The notes under the pieces: generated by a model
What the model was told of the DNA's origin: nothing
The model's input: only the letters and a program-made list of their open reading frames with translations
The model's database searches: none
In this document: in pieces, positions 1-8,033 of the stretch
Position numbering within the stretch: the stretch's first letter is position 1
How the letters are laid out: each line of letters begins with the position of its first letter
Source of the DNA: Ramlibacter montanisoli
Lineage (GTDB): Bacteria > Pseudomonadota > Gammaproteobacteria > Burkholderiales > Burkholderiaceae_C
Length of the DNA stretch: 64,000 bases
Direction of reading: 5' to 3'
Assembly (NCBI RefSeq): GCF_013087525.1
Contig: NZ_JABFCS010000001.1
Span: 2,108,001-2,172,000, forward strand
Program-made: the position numbers and the translations under genes

Positions 1-1
1 G

Positions 2-841
2 ATGGCGACGCACACGCCGCTGGGCGTGCACCTGGTGCACACCGAGATGCCGGTGCACCGCGAATACGGAATCGCCTTCGAGTGGGCCGGAGAAGCGCCG
101 CCCGGCCCCGGCACCTGGTGGTGGAAGGCGACCGATCGCCTGTCGATCCGCACCACGCAGCATGGTGGCCGCCACTACCTGGTCTGCGTCGGGCAGGAGC
201 ACAAGGTGGGCATCCACAACGCTACCGCGGGCCTGCTGGCGCTGGAGCAGCTGGCCAGGAAGCATTTCGGCGACCGGCCGGTCACGCATCGCTGGTCCGC
301 GCAGAACTACCGCGGCGCCGACGCCCTGCCCTACATCGGCCGCAACCATTCGGACTGCTTCATCGCCACCGGCTTCGCCACCGACGGCCTCGTCTGGGGC
401 ACGGTGGCGGCCCGCCTGGTCGCCGCGGAGCTGCTCGGGCACAAGGCCTCGTTCGCGGAGCTGGTGAAGCCGGGACGGCTCTCGCCCCTGAAGGGCGGCA
501 AGAACATCCTGGAGGAGAACGTGCTGGTGGTGAAACAGCTGGTGAAGGACTACCTGACGAAACGCCAGGACGAGAAGCTGTCCTCGCTCAAGCCGGGCGA
601 CAGCGCGATCGTGGACGCCGAGGGCGAGACCTTCGCGGCCTGGCGGTCGCCGGACGGGGAGCTGTTCGCGGTGTCCAACGTCTGCACCCACGTGGGCTGC
701 AAGGTGCACTGGAACAGCGTGGAGACCAGCTGGGACTGCCCCTGCCACGGCAGCCGGTTCCGGCCGGACGGCACGGTGATCGAGGGTCCGGCGATCCGGC
801 CGCTGAAACGGAAGGAGGCGCCGCCCCTGGGGGACGGCTGA
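2..841 (+). CDS. FAD-dependent oxidoreductase with C-terminal Rieske domain, 5' truncated
   Basis: The gene enters from the left edge, so only the C-terminal 280 or so residues are seen. The first part looks like the end of a DAO/glycine-oxidase-type FAD protein (conserved YRGADALPYIG and ATGFATDGLVWG segments). The last 60 residues are a bc1-type Rieske 2Fe-2S domain: C-T-H-x-G-C followed 12 residues later by C-P-C-H-G-S, giving two Cys and two His ligands plus the disulfide pair. FAD/Rieske fusions of this type are usually soluble oxidoreductases of unknown substrate. The apparent ATG at the edge is probably internal. Fusion type is clear; the reaction is not. Confidence 0.85.
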   Translation: MATHTPLGVHLVHTEMPVHREYGIAFEWAGEAPPGPGTWWWKATDRLSIRTTQHGGRHYLVCVGQEHKVGIHNATAGLLALEQLARKHFGDRPVTHRWSAQNYRGADALPYIGRNHSDCFIATGFATDGLVWGTVAARLVAAELLGHKASFAELVKPGRLSPLKGGKNILEENVLVVKQLVKDYLTKRQDEKLSSLKPGDSAIVDAEGETFAAWRSPDGELFAVSNVCTHVGCKVHWNSVETSWDCPCHGSRFRPDGTVIEGPAIRPLKRKEAPPLGDG

Positions 842-848
842 AGCCGGC

Positions 849-1097
849 TCAGCGCCGGCCGGATTTCTTGGTGCCCAGGCCGAGCTGTTCGCGGCTCTTG
901 TCGATGCGCGCCTGGCGGCGCGCGTTCTCGCGCTCGACGGCCTTGCGCTTGGTGTAACCGGACCAGTCGGCCCAGGCCCACCAGGCCACCGCCAGGGCGA
1001 ACGGGGACAGCACGCCCCACCAGGACCACTGGGCCGGCGGGCCGATTTCCAGGTACTTCATGGCCAGCAGGATGATGCCCAGTCCGAGCAGATACAT
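849..1097 (-). CDS. small Trp-rich membrane protein
   Basis: Encodes 82 residues with two hydrophobic segments (about 1-15 and 24-45) rich in tryptophan (WSWW, WWAWADW), then a charged, strongly basic C-terminal tail (RKAVERENARRQAR). This matches the small Trp-rich proteins common in Burkholderiales (TIGR04438-like). Function is unknown. It is convergent with the Rieske gene and only 7 bases separate them; the cytochrome c gene upstream is divergent. Confidence 0.75.
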   Translation of the reverse strand: MYLLGLGIILLAMKYLEIGPPAQWSWWGVLSPFALAVAWWAWADWSGYTKRKAVERENARRQARIDKSREQLGLGTKKSGRR

Positions 1098-1194
1098 TCG
1101 TCCCTCCAGGTTGCAATTCCAGTCCGCCGGGCGGGGTCAACGCCCAGCCGTACAATGGCGTTGAAGCACTGTAACTCAACGAGGACGCATCACC

Positions 1195-1501
1195 ATGAAA
1201 CGAGCCCTGTTTGCGCTGGCTGCCCTGGCCGCCATCTCCGCGCCGGCTCTGGCCGACCAGGCGCTGGCCACCGCCAAGAACTGCATGGCCTGCCACGCCA
1301 CCGACAAGAAGCTGGTCGGCCCGGCCTACAAGGAAGTCGCCATCAAGTACGCGGGCCAGAAGGACGCCGTGGACAAGCTGGCCGTCAAGATCATCAAGGG
1401 CGGCTCCGGCGTCTGGGGTCCCGTCCCCATGCCCGCCAACGCCCAGGTCAGCGAAGCCGAAGCCAAGAAAGCTGGCTTCCTGGGTGCTGACCCAGAAGTA
1501 A
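1195..1501 (+). CDS. class I cytochrome c (c551/c552 type), one-base frameshift near the end
   Basis: Small periplasmic monoheme electron carrier. It has a signal peptide (about residues 1-20, cut after ALA), the haem motif CMACH, and the c551-type distal loop GVWGPVPMPAN carrying the Met ligand. The frame is broken at the AAA at 1468-1470: removing one A gives AEAKKLASWVLTQK followed by TAA at 1499-1501, the usual end of this family, and a 101-residue protein. Without the correction the frame runs on through a terminator, which supports an insertion error. GAGG lies about 9 bases before the ATG. A clean terminator follows. Confidence 0.9.
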
Positions 1502-1526
1502 GCCCCGGGATCTTTCCCACGGCACG

Positions 1527-1552
1527 AAGGCCTGCGCGAGCAGGCCTTTTTT
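1527..1552 (+). terminator. Rho-independent terminator after cytochrome c
   Basis: Perfect 7-bp stem AGGCCTG / CAGGCCT (1528-1534 and 1541-1547) with a six-base loop, running into a T6 tract (1547-1552). It lies 26 bases after the corrected cytochrome c stop. Confidence 0.9.
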
Positions 1553-1579
1553 CTTGCCGCTGCGCTAGGCTCCTGCTCC

Positions 1580-2395
1580 ATGGACATGCTGCTCGACCCG
1601 AACATCTGGATCGCCTTTTTCATGCTCACCGCGCTGGAGATCGTGCTGGGCGTCGACAACATCGTCTTCATCTCCATCCTGGTCGGGCGGCTGCCGCCGG
1701 AGCAGCGCACCCGGGCCACCCGGCTCGGCCTGGGCTTTGCGATGCTCACGCGGCTGGGGCTGCTGTTCTCCCTCAGCTGGGTGATGGACCTGACCAACCC
1801 CCTGTTCACGCTCCTGGGCCGCGGCTTCAGCGGCCGGGACCTGGTGCTGTTGGCAGGGGGCCTCTTCCTGCTGTGGAAGGCATCGCACGAGATCTTCGTG
1901 GAGGTGGAGGCGCGGGAGGAGCAAGGCACGGCGTCGCAGGCGCGCTGGCGTGCCGGCGGCGCGGTGTTCTGGAGCATCATCGGCCAGATCGCGATCATCG
2001 ACATCGTGTTCTCGCTCGACTCGGTGATCACCGCCGTCGGCATGGTCGATGAACTGCCGGTGATGGTGGCCGCGGTGGTGGCGGCGGTGGCGATGATGAT
2101 GTTCGCGGCGCGGCCGGTGGGCAACTTCGTGCAGAACCATCCCTCGGTGAAGGTGCTCGCCCTGGCCTTCCTGGTGATGGTGGGCATGGCGCTCACCGCG
2201 GAAGCCTTCGCCTTCCACGTGCCCAAGGGCTACATCTACGCCTCGATGGCGTTCTCGCTGGTGGTGGAAATGCTGAACATCCGGGCCCAAAGAAACGCCG
2301 CGCGTTGCGCGCGGCGGCTTGAAGGCCTGTTGGGGTGCGCTGCGCGCAGCCCAACCTACCGGGAATCACCCGATCAATTGCTTTCAGACAATTGA
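1580..2395 (+). CDS. terC: TerC family integral membrane protein
   Basis: Polytopic inner-membrane protein of the TerC family (metal export or tellurite-resistance related; Alx-like). Family signatures are visible: [12 protein letters not shown] near the N-terminus and [14 protein letters not shown] in the middle, each with the acidic residues of the proposed metal site, plus about seven hydrophobic helices. Homologues usually end close to the VVEMLNIR segment. Here the frame continues about 40 residues through a palindromic repeat (2329-2361) and overlaps the acs 3' end by 22 bases, so the tail is probably non-conserved. Start chosen at the ATG giving [10 protein letters not shown]. Confidence 0.85.
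   Translation: MDMLLDPNIWIAFFMLTALEIVLGVDNIVFISILVGRLPPEQRTRATRLGLGFAMLTRLGLLFSLSWVMDLTNPLFTLLGRGFSGRDLVLLAGGLFLLWKASHEIFVEVEAREEQGTASQARWRAGGAVFWSIIGQIAIIDIVFSLDSVITAVGMVDELPVMVAAVVAAVAMMMFAARPVGNFVQNHPSVKVLALAFLVMVGMALTAEAFAFHVPKGYIYASMAFSLVVEMLNIRAQRNAARCARRLEGLLGCAARSPTYRESPDQLLSDN
2329..2361. repeat. REP-like palindromic spacer element, copy 1
   Basis: Imperfect inverted repeat: arms TTGGGGTGCGC (2330-2340) and GCGCAGCCCAA (2344-2354), followed by CCTAC. A related element with GTAGGTTGG and AACCCCAGC arms lies at 5885-5959. Both sit at the 3' ends of convergent genes, as expected for a small dispersed repeat. This copy has been read into the TerC C-terminus. Confidence 0.55.
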
Positions 2396-4357
2396 TCGAG
2401 GATTGCGGGGTTTTCCAGCGTCGTGATGTCCTGCGTGATCTTCTCGCCCTTGGCGACGCTGCGCAGCAGGCGGCGCATGATCTTGCCGGAGCGGGTCTTG
2501 GGCAGGTTCTCGCCGAAGCGGATGTCCTTGGGCTTGGCGATCGGGCCGATTTCCTTGGCCACCCAGTTGCGCGCTCGTTGGCGATCTTCTTGGCTTCCTC
2601 GCCGGTGGGGCGCGGGCGCTTGAGGACCACGAAGGCGCACACGGCCTCGCCGGTCAGGTCGTCGGGACGGCCCACCACGGCGGCTTCGGCCACCAGGTCG
2701 GTCTTGGACACCAGCGCCGATTCGATCTCCATCGTGCCCAGGCGGTGGCCCGACACGTTCAGCACGTCGTCGATGCGGCCGGTGATGCGGAAGTAGGCCG
2801 TCTTGGCGTCACGCACCGCGCCGTCGCCGGCCAGGTACAGCTTGCCGCCCATTTCCTCGGGGAAGTAGCTCTTCTTGAAACGCTCGGGGTCGTTCCAGAT
2901 CGTGCGGATCATGGACGGCCAGGGGCGCTTGATCACCAGCATGCCGCCGGAGCCGTTGGGGATGTCGTGGCCGGCCTCGTCGACGATGGCGGCCATGATG
3001 CCCGGCAGGGGCAGCGTGCAGGAGCCCGGAACCGTCGGCGTGGCGCCCGGCAGCGGGGTGATCACGTGGCCGCCGGTCTCGGTCTGCCAGAAGGTGTCGA
3101 CGATCGGGCAGCGCTCGCCGCCCACATTGCGGTGGTACCACATCCAGGCTTCGGGGTTGATCGGCTCGCCCACCGTGCCCAGGATGCGCAGCGTGGACAG
3201 GTCCCAGTTCTTCGGGTGCACCTTCTCGTCGGTCTCGGCCGCCTTGATCAGCGAGCGGATCGCGGTGGGCGCCGTGTAGAACACGCTGACCTTGTGCTTC
3301 TCGATCATCTGCCAGAAGCGGCCGGCGTGCGGGAAGGTCGGGATGCCTTCGAAGATCACCTGCGTGGCGCCGGCCGCCAGCGGGCCGTAGGCGACGTAGG
3401 TGTGGCCGGTGATCCAGCCGATGTCGGCCGTGCACCAGAACACGTCCTTGGCGGTGATGTCGAAGGTCCAGTCCATGGTCAGCTTGGCCCACAGCAGGTA
3501 GCCGCCGGTGGAATGCTGCACGCCCTTGGGCTTGCCGGTGGACCCCGAGGTGTAGAGGATGAACAGCGGGTGCTCGGCGCCCACGGGCTCCGGCTTGCAC
3601 TCGGTGGACTGGCCCTTGAGCACTTCGTCGAAGCTCTTGTCGCGGCCGCCGACCATCTTGCAGGCGGTGGGCGTGCGCATGTAGACCAGCACGCTCTTGA
3701 TCGTGTCGCAGCCGCCCATGTCGAGCGCCTCGTCGACGATGGACTTCAGGCCCAGTTCCTTGCCGCCGCGCATCTGGAAGTTGGCGGTGATGACGGCCAC
3801 GGCGCCGGCGTCGATGATGCGTTCCTGCAGCGACTTGGCGGAGAAGCCGCCGAACACCACGCTGTGGGTGGCGCCGATGCGGGCGCAGGCCTGCATGGCG
3901 ATCACGCCTTCCACGCCCATGGGCATGTAGACGATGACGCGGTCGCCCTTCCTGATGCCCTGCGCCTTGAGCGCGTTGGCGAACTGGCTCACCTTGGCCA
4001 GCAGTTCCTTGTAGGTGACCTGCGTGACCTTGCCGTCGTCGGACTCGAACACGATGGCGGTCTTGTTCTCCACCGGCGTGCCGACGTGCTTGTCCAGGCA
4101 GTTGGCGCTGGCGTTCAGCTCGCCGTCCTCGAACCACTTGTAGAACGGCGCCTCGGACTCGTTCAGGGTCTTGGTGAAGGGCTTGGTCCACTTCACGTTC
4201 TCGCGCGCCAGGCGCGACCAGAAGCCTTCGAAATCCGTCTCCGCTTCCTTGCACAGGGCCTGGTAGGCGGCCATGCCGGAAATGCGCGCGGCCTTGACGG
4301 TCGCCTCGGTGGGGGGAAGACGCGGTTCTCGACCAGGACCGACTCGATGGCGCTCAT
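2374..4357 (-). CDS. acs: acetyl-CoA synthetase (AMP-forming), two one-base frameshifts
   Basis: Activates acetate to acetyl-CoA via acetyl-AMP. ANL-family motifs are present: the P-loop [14 protein letters not shown], the acyl-pocket motif [22 protein letters not shown], and the acetylation motif [11 protein letters not shown] with its catalytic lysine near the C-terminus. The start is the ATG at 4357 ([16 protein letters not shown]), preceded by GGAG. Two single-base losses break the frame: one C in the run at 4311-4316, and one base near 2573-2577, where CTG reads CG within the conserved [17 protein letters not shown] segment. Corrected length is 661 residues, typical for the family. Convergent with terC; divergent from the UPF0114 gene. 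Confidence 0.95.
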
Positions 4358-4407
4358 TTGCTTTGTCTCCGGAGAAAGGTGAATGCGGCGGTAATGTCAG
4401 TTTTGGC

Positions 4408-4442
4408 ACTTACAAGCCACTGACTGGCGCGGGACTTACAGG
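4408..4442. promoter_or_regulatory. direct repeat in the acs upstream region
   Basis: ACTTACA followed by A/G and GC occurs twice on the plus strand, 26 bases apart (about 4409 and 4434), in the 150-base divergent region between acs and the UPF0114 gene. It may be a regulator site for acs. No convincing -35/-10 pair was found. Confidence 0.25.
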
Positions 4443-4507
4443 CAGCGCCCAATCTACGCCCGCCGGGCCGGAAACTACAATCGCGCGGACCCGTAGAAAC
4501 CCACTCC

Positions 4508-5121
4508 ATGCGAAAAGAACCCGTCCTCGGCACCGCCTCCCCCTGCGCCCCCTCCCCAACCTGATCTTCGCCAGCCGCTGGCTGCAACTGCCCCTGTACC
4601 TGGGCCTGATCGCGGCGCAGGCGGTGTACGTGGTGCACTTCCTGCTGGAACTGCTGCACCTGGTGGAAGCGGCCGCCGGCAGCCAGGCGGCGCTGCAGCA
4701 GCTGATTTCCAGCATCGGTTACAAGACCACCACCCAGATCACCTCGCTGAACGAGACCATCATCATGCTGGTGGTGCTGGCGCTGATCGACGTGGTGATG
4801 ATCTCCAACCTGCTGATCATGGTGATCGTAGGCGGCTACGAGACCTTCGTGAGCCGGATGAACCTGGAGGGCCATCCCGACCAGCCCGAGTGGCTGAGCC
4901 ACGTGAATGCCTCGGTGCTGAAGGTGAAGCTGGCCACCGCCATCATCGGCATCTCCTCGATCCACCTGCTCAAGACCTTCATCAACGCCGAGAACTACTC
5001 GGACAAGGTGCTGATCGCCCAGACGGTCATCCACATCACCTTCCTGCTGTCCGCCATCGCCATCGCGTACACGGACAAGCTGATGTCCGCCCCGGCGCAC
5101 CGCAACACCGAAGTGCTCTGA
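4508..5121 (+). CDS. UPF0114 (YqhA-like, TIGR00645) membrane protein, one-base frameshift
   Basis: Integral membrane protein of unknown function with about four helices. It contains the conserved segments RPLPNLIFASRWLQLPLYLGL, LNETIIMLVVLALIDVVMISNLLIMVIVGGYE and a C-terminal helix near AYTDKL. The likely start is the ATG at 4508 (MRKEPVLG). To join it to the conserved LRPLPN frame one C must be restored in the run at 4539-4543, giving 204 residues, the usual size. Transcribed divergently from acs. Confidence 0.8.
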
Positions 5122-5145
5122 GCGGCCGGCCTTCCCGCCGCAAAG

Positions 5146-5174
5146 TGTCGACGATTCGCGTGACAACGTCGACA
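5146..5174. promoter_or_regulatory. palindromic operator upstream of the GntR regulator
   Basis: Inverted repeat TGTCGAC-N15-GTCGACA (5146-5152 and 5168-5174). It overlaps the -35 box of the gntR promoter, suggesting autorepression. The same element with identical 22-base arm spacing occurs at 13416-13444 before the ABC/catabolic operon, with flanking AAG and shared TTC and AAC positions inside the spacer. Confidence 0.7.
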
Positions 5175-5187
5175 GGATTCCTATAAT
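5160..5187 (+). promoter_or_regulatory. sigma-70 promoter of the GntR regulator gene
   Basis: -35 GTGACA (5160-5165), 16-base spacer, perfect -10 TATAAT (5182-5187), giving a start site about 30 bases before the gntR ATG. The -35 lies inside the palindromic operator. Confidence 0.75.
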
Positions 5188-5226
5188 TGCCGACATCGCC
5201 GCCCCGGCGGCGGTGCCGCCCCGCCC

Positions 5227-5887
5227 ATGAACGCCGTCCCCCATCACCACCGCCGAAGGCCTGTCCCGCAGCATCGCGGAACAGCTCAAGCAGGCGATCT
5301 ACGCGGGCGAATACAAGGCGGGCGACCGGCTGAACGAGGCGGCGCTGGCGGTGCGCATGGGCACCAGCCGGGGCCCGATCCGCGAGGCGATCCGCATCCT
5401 GACCGGCACCGGCCTGGTCACGCCGGTGGTCAACCGCGGGGTGTTCGTGCGCAAGGTCTCGATCCAGGAGATGCTGGAGATCTACGACCTGCGCGCGCTG
5501 GTCTTCGGCTTCGCCGCGGAACGCGCCTGCGAGCACGTCACGGACGCCGACCGCGCCAATTTCGAATCCTTGCTGGAAGGCATGGACCAGGCCGCGCAGG
5601 CGGGCGACAGCGGCCTGTACTACGACCTCAACGTGCAGTTCCACGCGCTGGTGCTGGCGCTGTCCCGCAGCCAGCGGGCGCACCAGCTGTACGACAGCTA
5701 CGTGAAGGAACTGCACCTGTACCGGCGGCAGAACTTCAACGCGCCGGGCAACATGCGGCGCTCGAACGTGGAGCACCGGAAGATCTTCGAGGCGATCTCG
5801 AAGGGGAATGCAGCGAAGGCCAAGCAGTATGCCGAGGAGCATATCCAGGCGGGGCGGCAGCGGCTGCTGGCGCTGGCGGATTCGTAG
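5227..5887 (+). CDS. GntR family transcriptional regulator (FadR/FCD subfamily), one-base frameshift
   Basis: One-component repressor or activator. The N-terminal winged helix-turn-helix is clear (LNEAALAVRMGTSRGPIREA, then VNRGVFVRKVS). The C-terminal FCD ligand domain shows likely metal-binding residues in YYDLNVQFHALVL and NVEHRKIF. The ATG at 5227 (MNAVP) joins the conserved ITTAEGLSRSIAEQLK frame only if one C is removed from the run at 5238-5242, giving 219 residues. It faces a six-gene catabolic operon that ends 69 bases away, and shares an operator-like palindrome with that operon, so it is very likely its regulator. The effector is probably the pathway substrate or an intermediate. 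Confidence 0.88.
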
Positions 5888-5959
5888 GTTGGTGGTGAGC
5901 CGAAGGCGAACCCCAGCGCTTTCGCGCATCGCTGGGGTTCCTGCGTCACCCCAGCCTAC
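5885..5959. repeat. REP-like palindromic spacer element, copy 2
   Basis: Nested inverted repeats. The outer arms are GTAGGTTGGTGGTGA and TCACCCCAGCCTAC (imperfect); the inner 11-bp arms GAACCCCAGCG / CGCTGGGGTTC (5908-5918 and 5930-5940) are perfect. It fills the gap between convergent gntR and the dehydrogenase gene and may also act as a bidirectional transcription end. Confidence 0.6.
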
Positions 5960-7026
5960 AGGTTGCCGATCACCGCGCGCGTGAAGCTCTCCGTGTTCCC
6001 GTAGCCGCGAATATCCCCCGTCCGCGCCTTCCCATCCCCCAGCGCCGCTGTCAGGCCCTTCTCCATGCTGCCCGCCGCCGCCACGGCCTCGGCGATGCCC
6101 TTCCTGCGCCCCAGCCAGTCCAGCAGCATCCGCGTCGAATCCACCATCGCGTAGGGATTGGCGATGCCCTTCCCCGCAATATCCGGGGCCGAGCCGTGCG
6201 TGGCCTGCGCCATCGCGAAGTCGCCGTCGCCGATGCACAGGCCGGGTGCCATGCCCAGGCCGCCCACCAGCCCCGCGGCCTCGTCGGTGAGGATGTCGCC
6301 GAACATGTTGGTGGTGACCACCACGTCGAAGTTCTGCGGGTCGCGCACCAGGCGCATCGCCATGGTGTCCACGATCACCTCGTTGACCCTCACGTCGGGG
6401 AAGTCCTTCGCGGCCTTCAGGCACTCCTCCACGAACATGCCGCAACCGAGCTTGAACACCGTGTTCTTGTGCACCACGGTCAGCAGCTTGCGCCTGCTGC
6501 GCGCGAGCGCCAGCGCCACGCGCGCGACCCGTTCGCTGCCCTTGCGCGTGATGACGCGCACCGAGATCGTCATGTCCTCGCTCGGGCGGAACTCGCCCGA
6601 GCCGGCCACCACGTTGCGGTCCGGCTGGAAGCCTTCGTTGTTCTCGCGCACGATCACCAGGTCCACGTCGTCGCGCAGACAGCCGATGTCGGGATAGGAG
6701 CGCGTGGGCCGCACGTTGGCGAACAGGTTGAAGTGCTTGCGCATGATCGGGTGCGGGTTGATCGCGCCCGGCCCCTTCGGGTAGTCGCGGTGGCCGATCG
6801 GACCCAGCACGAAGCCGTCCATCTTCGCCAGCGTCTCCAGCGTGCCGGCGGGCAGCGTGGAGCCGTGCGTGTCGAGCGCGCGCCGGCCGACCGGCATCGG
6901 CTTCCATTCGATGCGCAGGCCGTGCTTCTCGGCGGCGGCCGACGCGATCTGCACGGACGCCGGCACCACTTCGTGGCCGATGTCGTCGCCTTCGAGCACG
7001 CCGAGGATCAGGTGGGGATTTTTCAT
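5956..7026 (-). CDS. isocitrate/isopropylmalate/tartrate dehydrogenase family protein
   Basis: NAD(P)-dependent beta-decarboxylating dehydrogenase fold, 356 residues. The family signature NMFGDILTDEAAGLVGGLGMAPG (about residues 240-262) contains the Mg-binding aspartates, and the NAD-binding HGSAPDIAGKGIANPYAM segment follows. The substrate-loop arginines are in the VRPTRSYP and VRENNEGF regions. These features fit tartrate- or isopropylmalate-type enzymes rather than a housekeeping LeuB, which would normally sit with leuCD. It is last in the operon; its ATG overlaps the stop of the pdxA-like gene (ATGA). It probably oxidises and decarboxylates a 2-hydroxy-acid intermediate; the substrate is unknown. 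Confidence 0.85.
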   Translation of the reverse strand: MKNPHLILGVLEGDDIGHEVVPASVQIASAAAEKHGLRIEWKPMPVGRRALDTHGSTLPAGTLETLAKMDGFVLGPIGHRDYPKGPGAINPHPIMRKHFNLFANVRPTRSYPDIGCLRDDVDLVIVRENNEGFQPDRNVVAGSGEFRPSEDMTISVRVITRKGSERVARVALALARSRRKLLTVVHKNTVFKLGCGMFVEECLKAAKDFPDVRVNEVIVDTMAMRLVRDPQNFDVVVTTNMFGDILTDEAAGLVGGLGMAPGLCIGDGDFAMAQATHGSAPDIAGKGIANPYAMVDSTRMLLDWLGRRKGIAEAVAAAGSMEKGLTAALGDGKARTGDIRGYGNTESFTRAVIGNL

Positions 7027-8033
7027 GCGTGTGCGTCGTTCCGGCGCGCCAGCGCCATCCGCGCCGCGATGCGCAGCGCCTGTTCCAGCGCGCCGGTGTC
7101 GGCCCTGCCCTCGCCGGTGATGTCGAAGGCCGTGCCGTGGGCGGGCGTCGTGTACACGGTGCGCAGGCCGGCGGTCACGGTCACGCCCTTGTTGAACCCG
7201 AGCAGCTTGGTCGCGATCTGGCCCTGGTCGTGGTACATCATCACCACGCCTTCGTACTCGCCCTTGAGGGCCTTCAGGAAGATCGTGTCGGAGGAGATGG
7301 GGCCGCTGACGGCGATGCCCTCCTCCGCCAGCAGCCGCACCGTCGGCGCGATCAGCCGGATCTCCTCGTCGCCGAACAGGCCGCCTTCGCCGCAGTGCGG
7401 GTTGAGCGCGGCCACGCCGATGCGCGGGCGCGCGTGGCCGGCGGCGCGCAGGCTGCGGTCGGCCAGCCGCACGGCGGCGGCGATGCGCTCGGGCGTGACC
7501 AGTTCCAGCGCCTGCCGCAGCGCCACGTGCGAGGTGACGCGGAAGGTGGAGAACTGCTCGATGACGTTCATCTCGCCGAAGAAGCCCTGGTGCCCGTTCC
7601 AGGCCGCGAACATCTGGTGCTCGTCGTGGTACTTCCAGCCGCCGCGGTGCAGCGCCGCCTTGTTCAGCGGCGCGAAGGTGATGCCTTCCAGCTCGCCCTG
7701 CAGCGCGAGCTCCGTCATGTGGTGCAGGGTCTCGCCGGCGAGCCGCCCGGCATCGGGCGAGACCTCGCGGCGCGTCAGCTTCGCGGGATCGACGTTGCCC
7801 AGGTCCACCAAGGGGATCTCGTCGAGCGACCAGTCGATCGCCGCCACGCTGCGGTAGGCGCGCCAGGCCGGCTGCACGCGCGCGTCCCGGCAGCCCATCT
7901 CCAGCACGCGGGCGTCGCCGATCACCGCGATGCGGGCCACGTCCTGCAGCCTGCCACTGGCGAGCAGCTTCGCGCTGATCTCGGGGCCGATGCCGGTGGG
8001 GTCACCGAGCATCAGGCCGAGGATGGGCTTCAT
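7023..8033 (-). CDS. PdxA family 4-hydroxythreonine-4-phosphate dehydrogenase-like protein
   Basis: 336 residues starting MKPILGLMLGDPTGIGPEI, the PdxA hallmark. Putative metal-binding histidines lie in LHHMTELAL, VTSHVALRQALELV and MYHDQGQIATKLLGF. The PdxA family contains vitamin B6 enzymes and catabolic paralogues (PdxA2) acting on phosphorylated hydroxy acids. The catabolic operon position argues for the latter, although no DUF1537-type kinase is next to it. Translationally coupled on both sides: it overlaps the MmgE/PrpD stop at 8030-8033 and the dehydrogenase start at 7023-7026 by 4 bases each. Confidence 0.85.
   Translation of the reverse strand: MKPILGLMLGDPTGIGPEISAKLLASGRLQDVARIAVIGDARVLEMGCRDARVQPAWRAYRSVAAIDWSLDEIPLVDLGNVDPAKLTRREVSPDAGRLAGETLHHMTELALQGELEGITFAPLNKAALHRGGWKYHDEHQMFAAWNGHQGFFGEMNVIEQFSTFRVTSHVALRQALELVTPERIAAAVRLADRSLRAAGHARPRIGVAALNPHCGEGGLFGDEEIRLIAPTVRLLAEEGIAVSGPISSDTIFLKALKGEYEGVVMMYHDQGQIATKLLGFNKGVTVTAGLRTVYTTPAHGTAFDITGEGRADTGALEQALRIAARMALARRNDAHA

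Noticed and set aside
550-2226. Long minus-strand open frames over terC and others across the window
   Set aside because: High-GC antisense shadows: low-complexity Arg/Pro/Ala/His translations, no domain, no RBS.
2193-4409. Acs as a truncated pseudogene with a foreign C-terminus
   Set aside because: The catalytic-lysine domain is intact one frame over, and a single base repairs it; same for the N-terminus.
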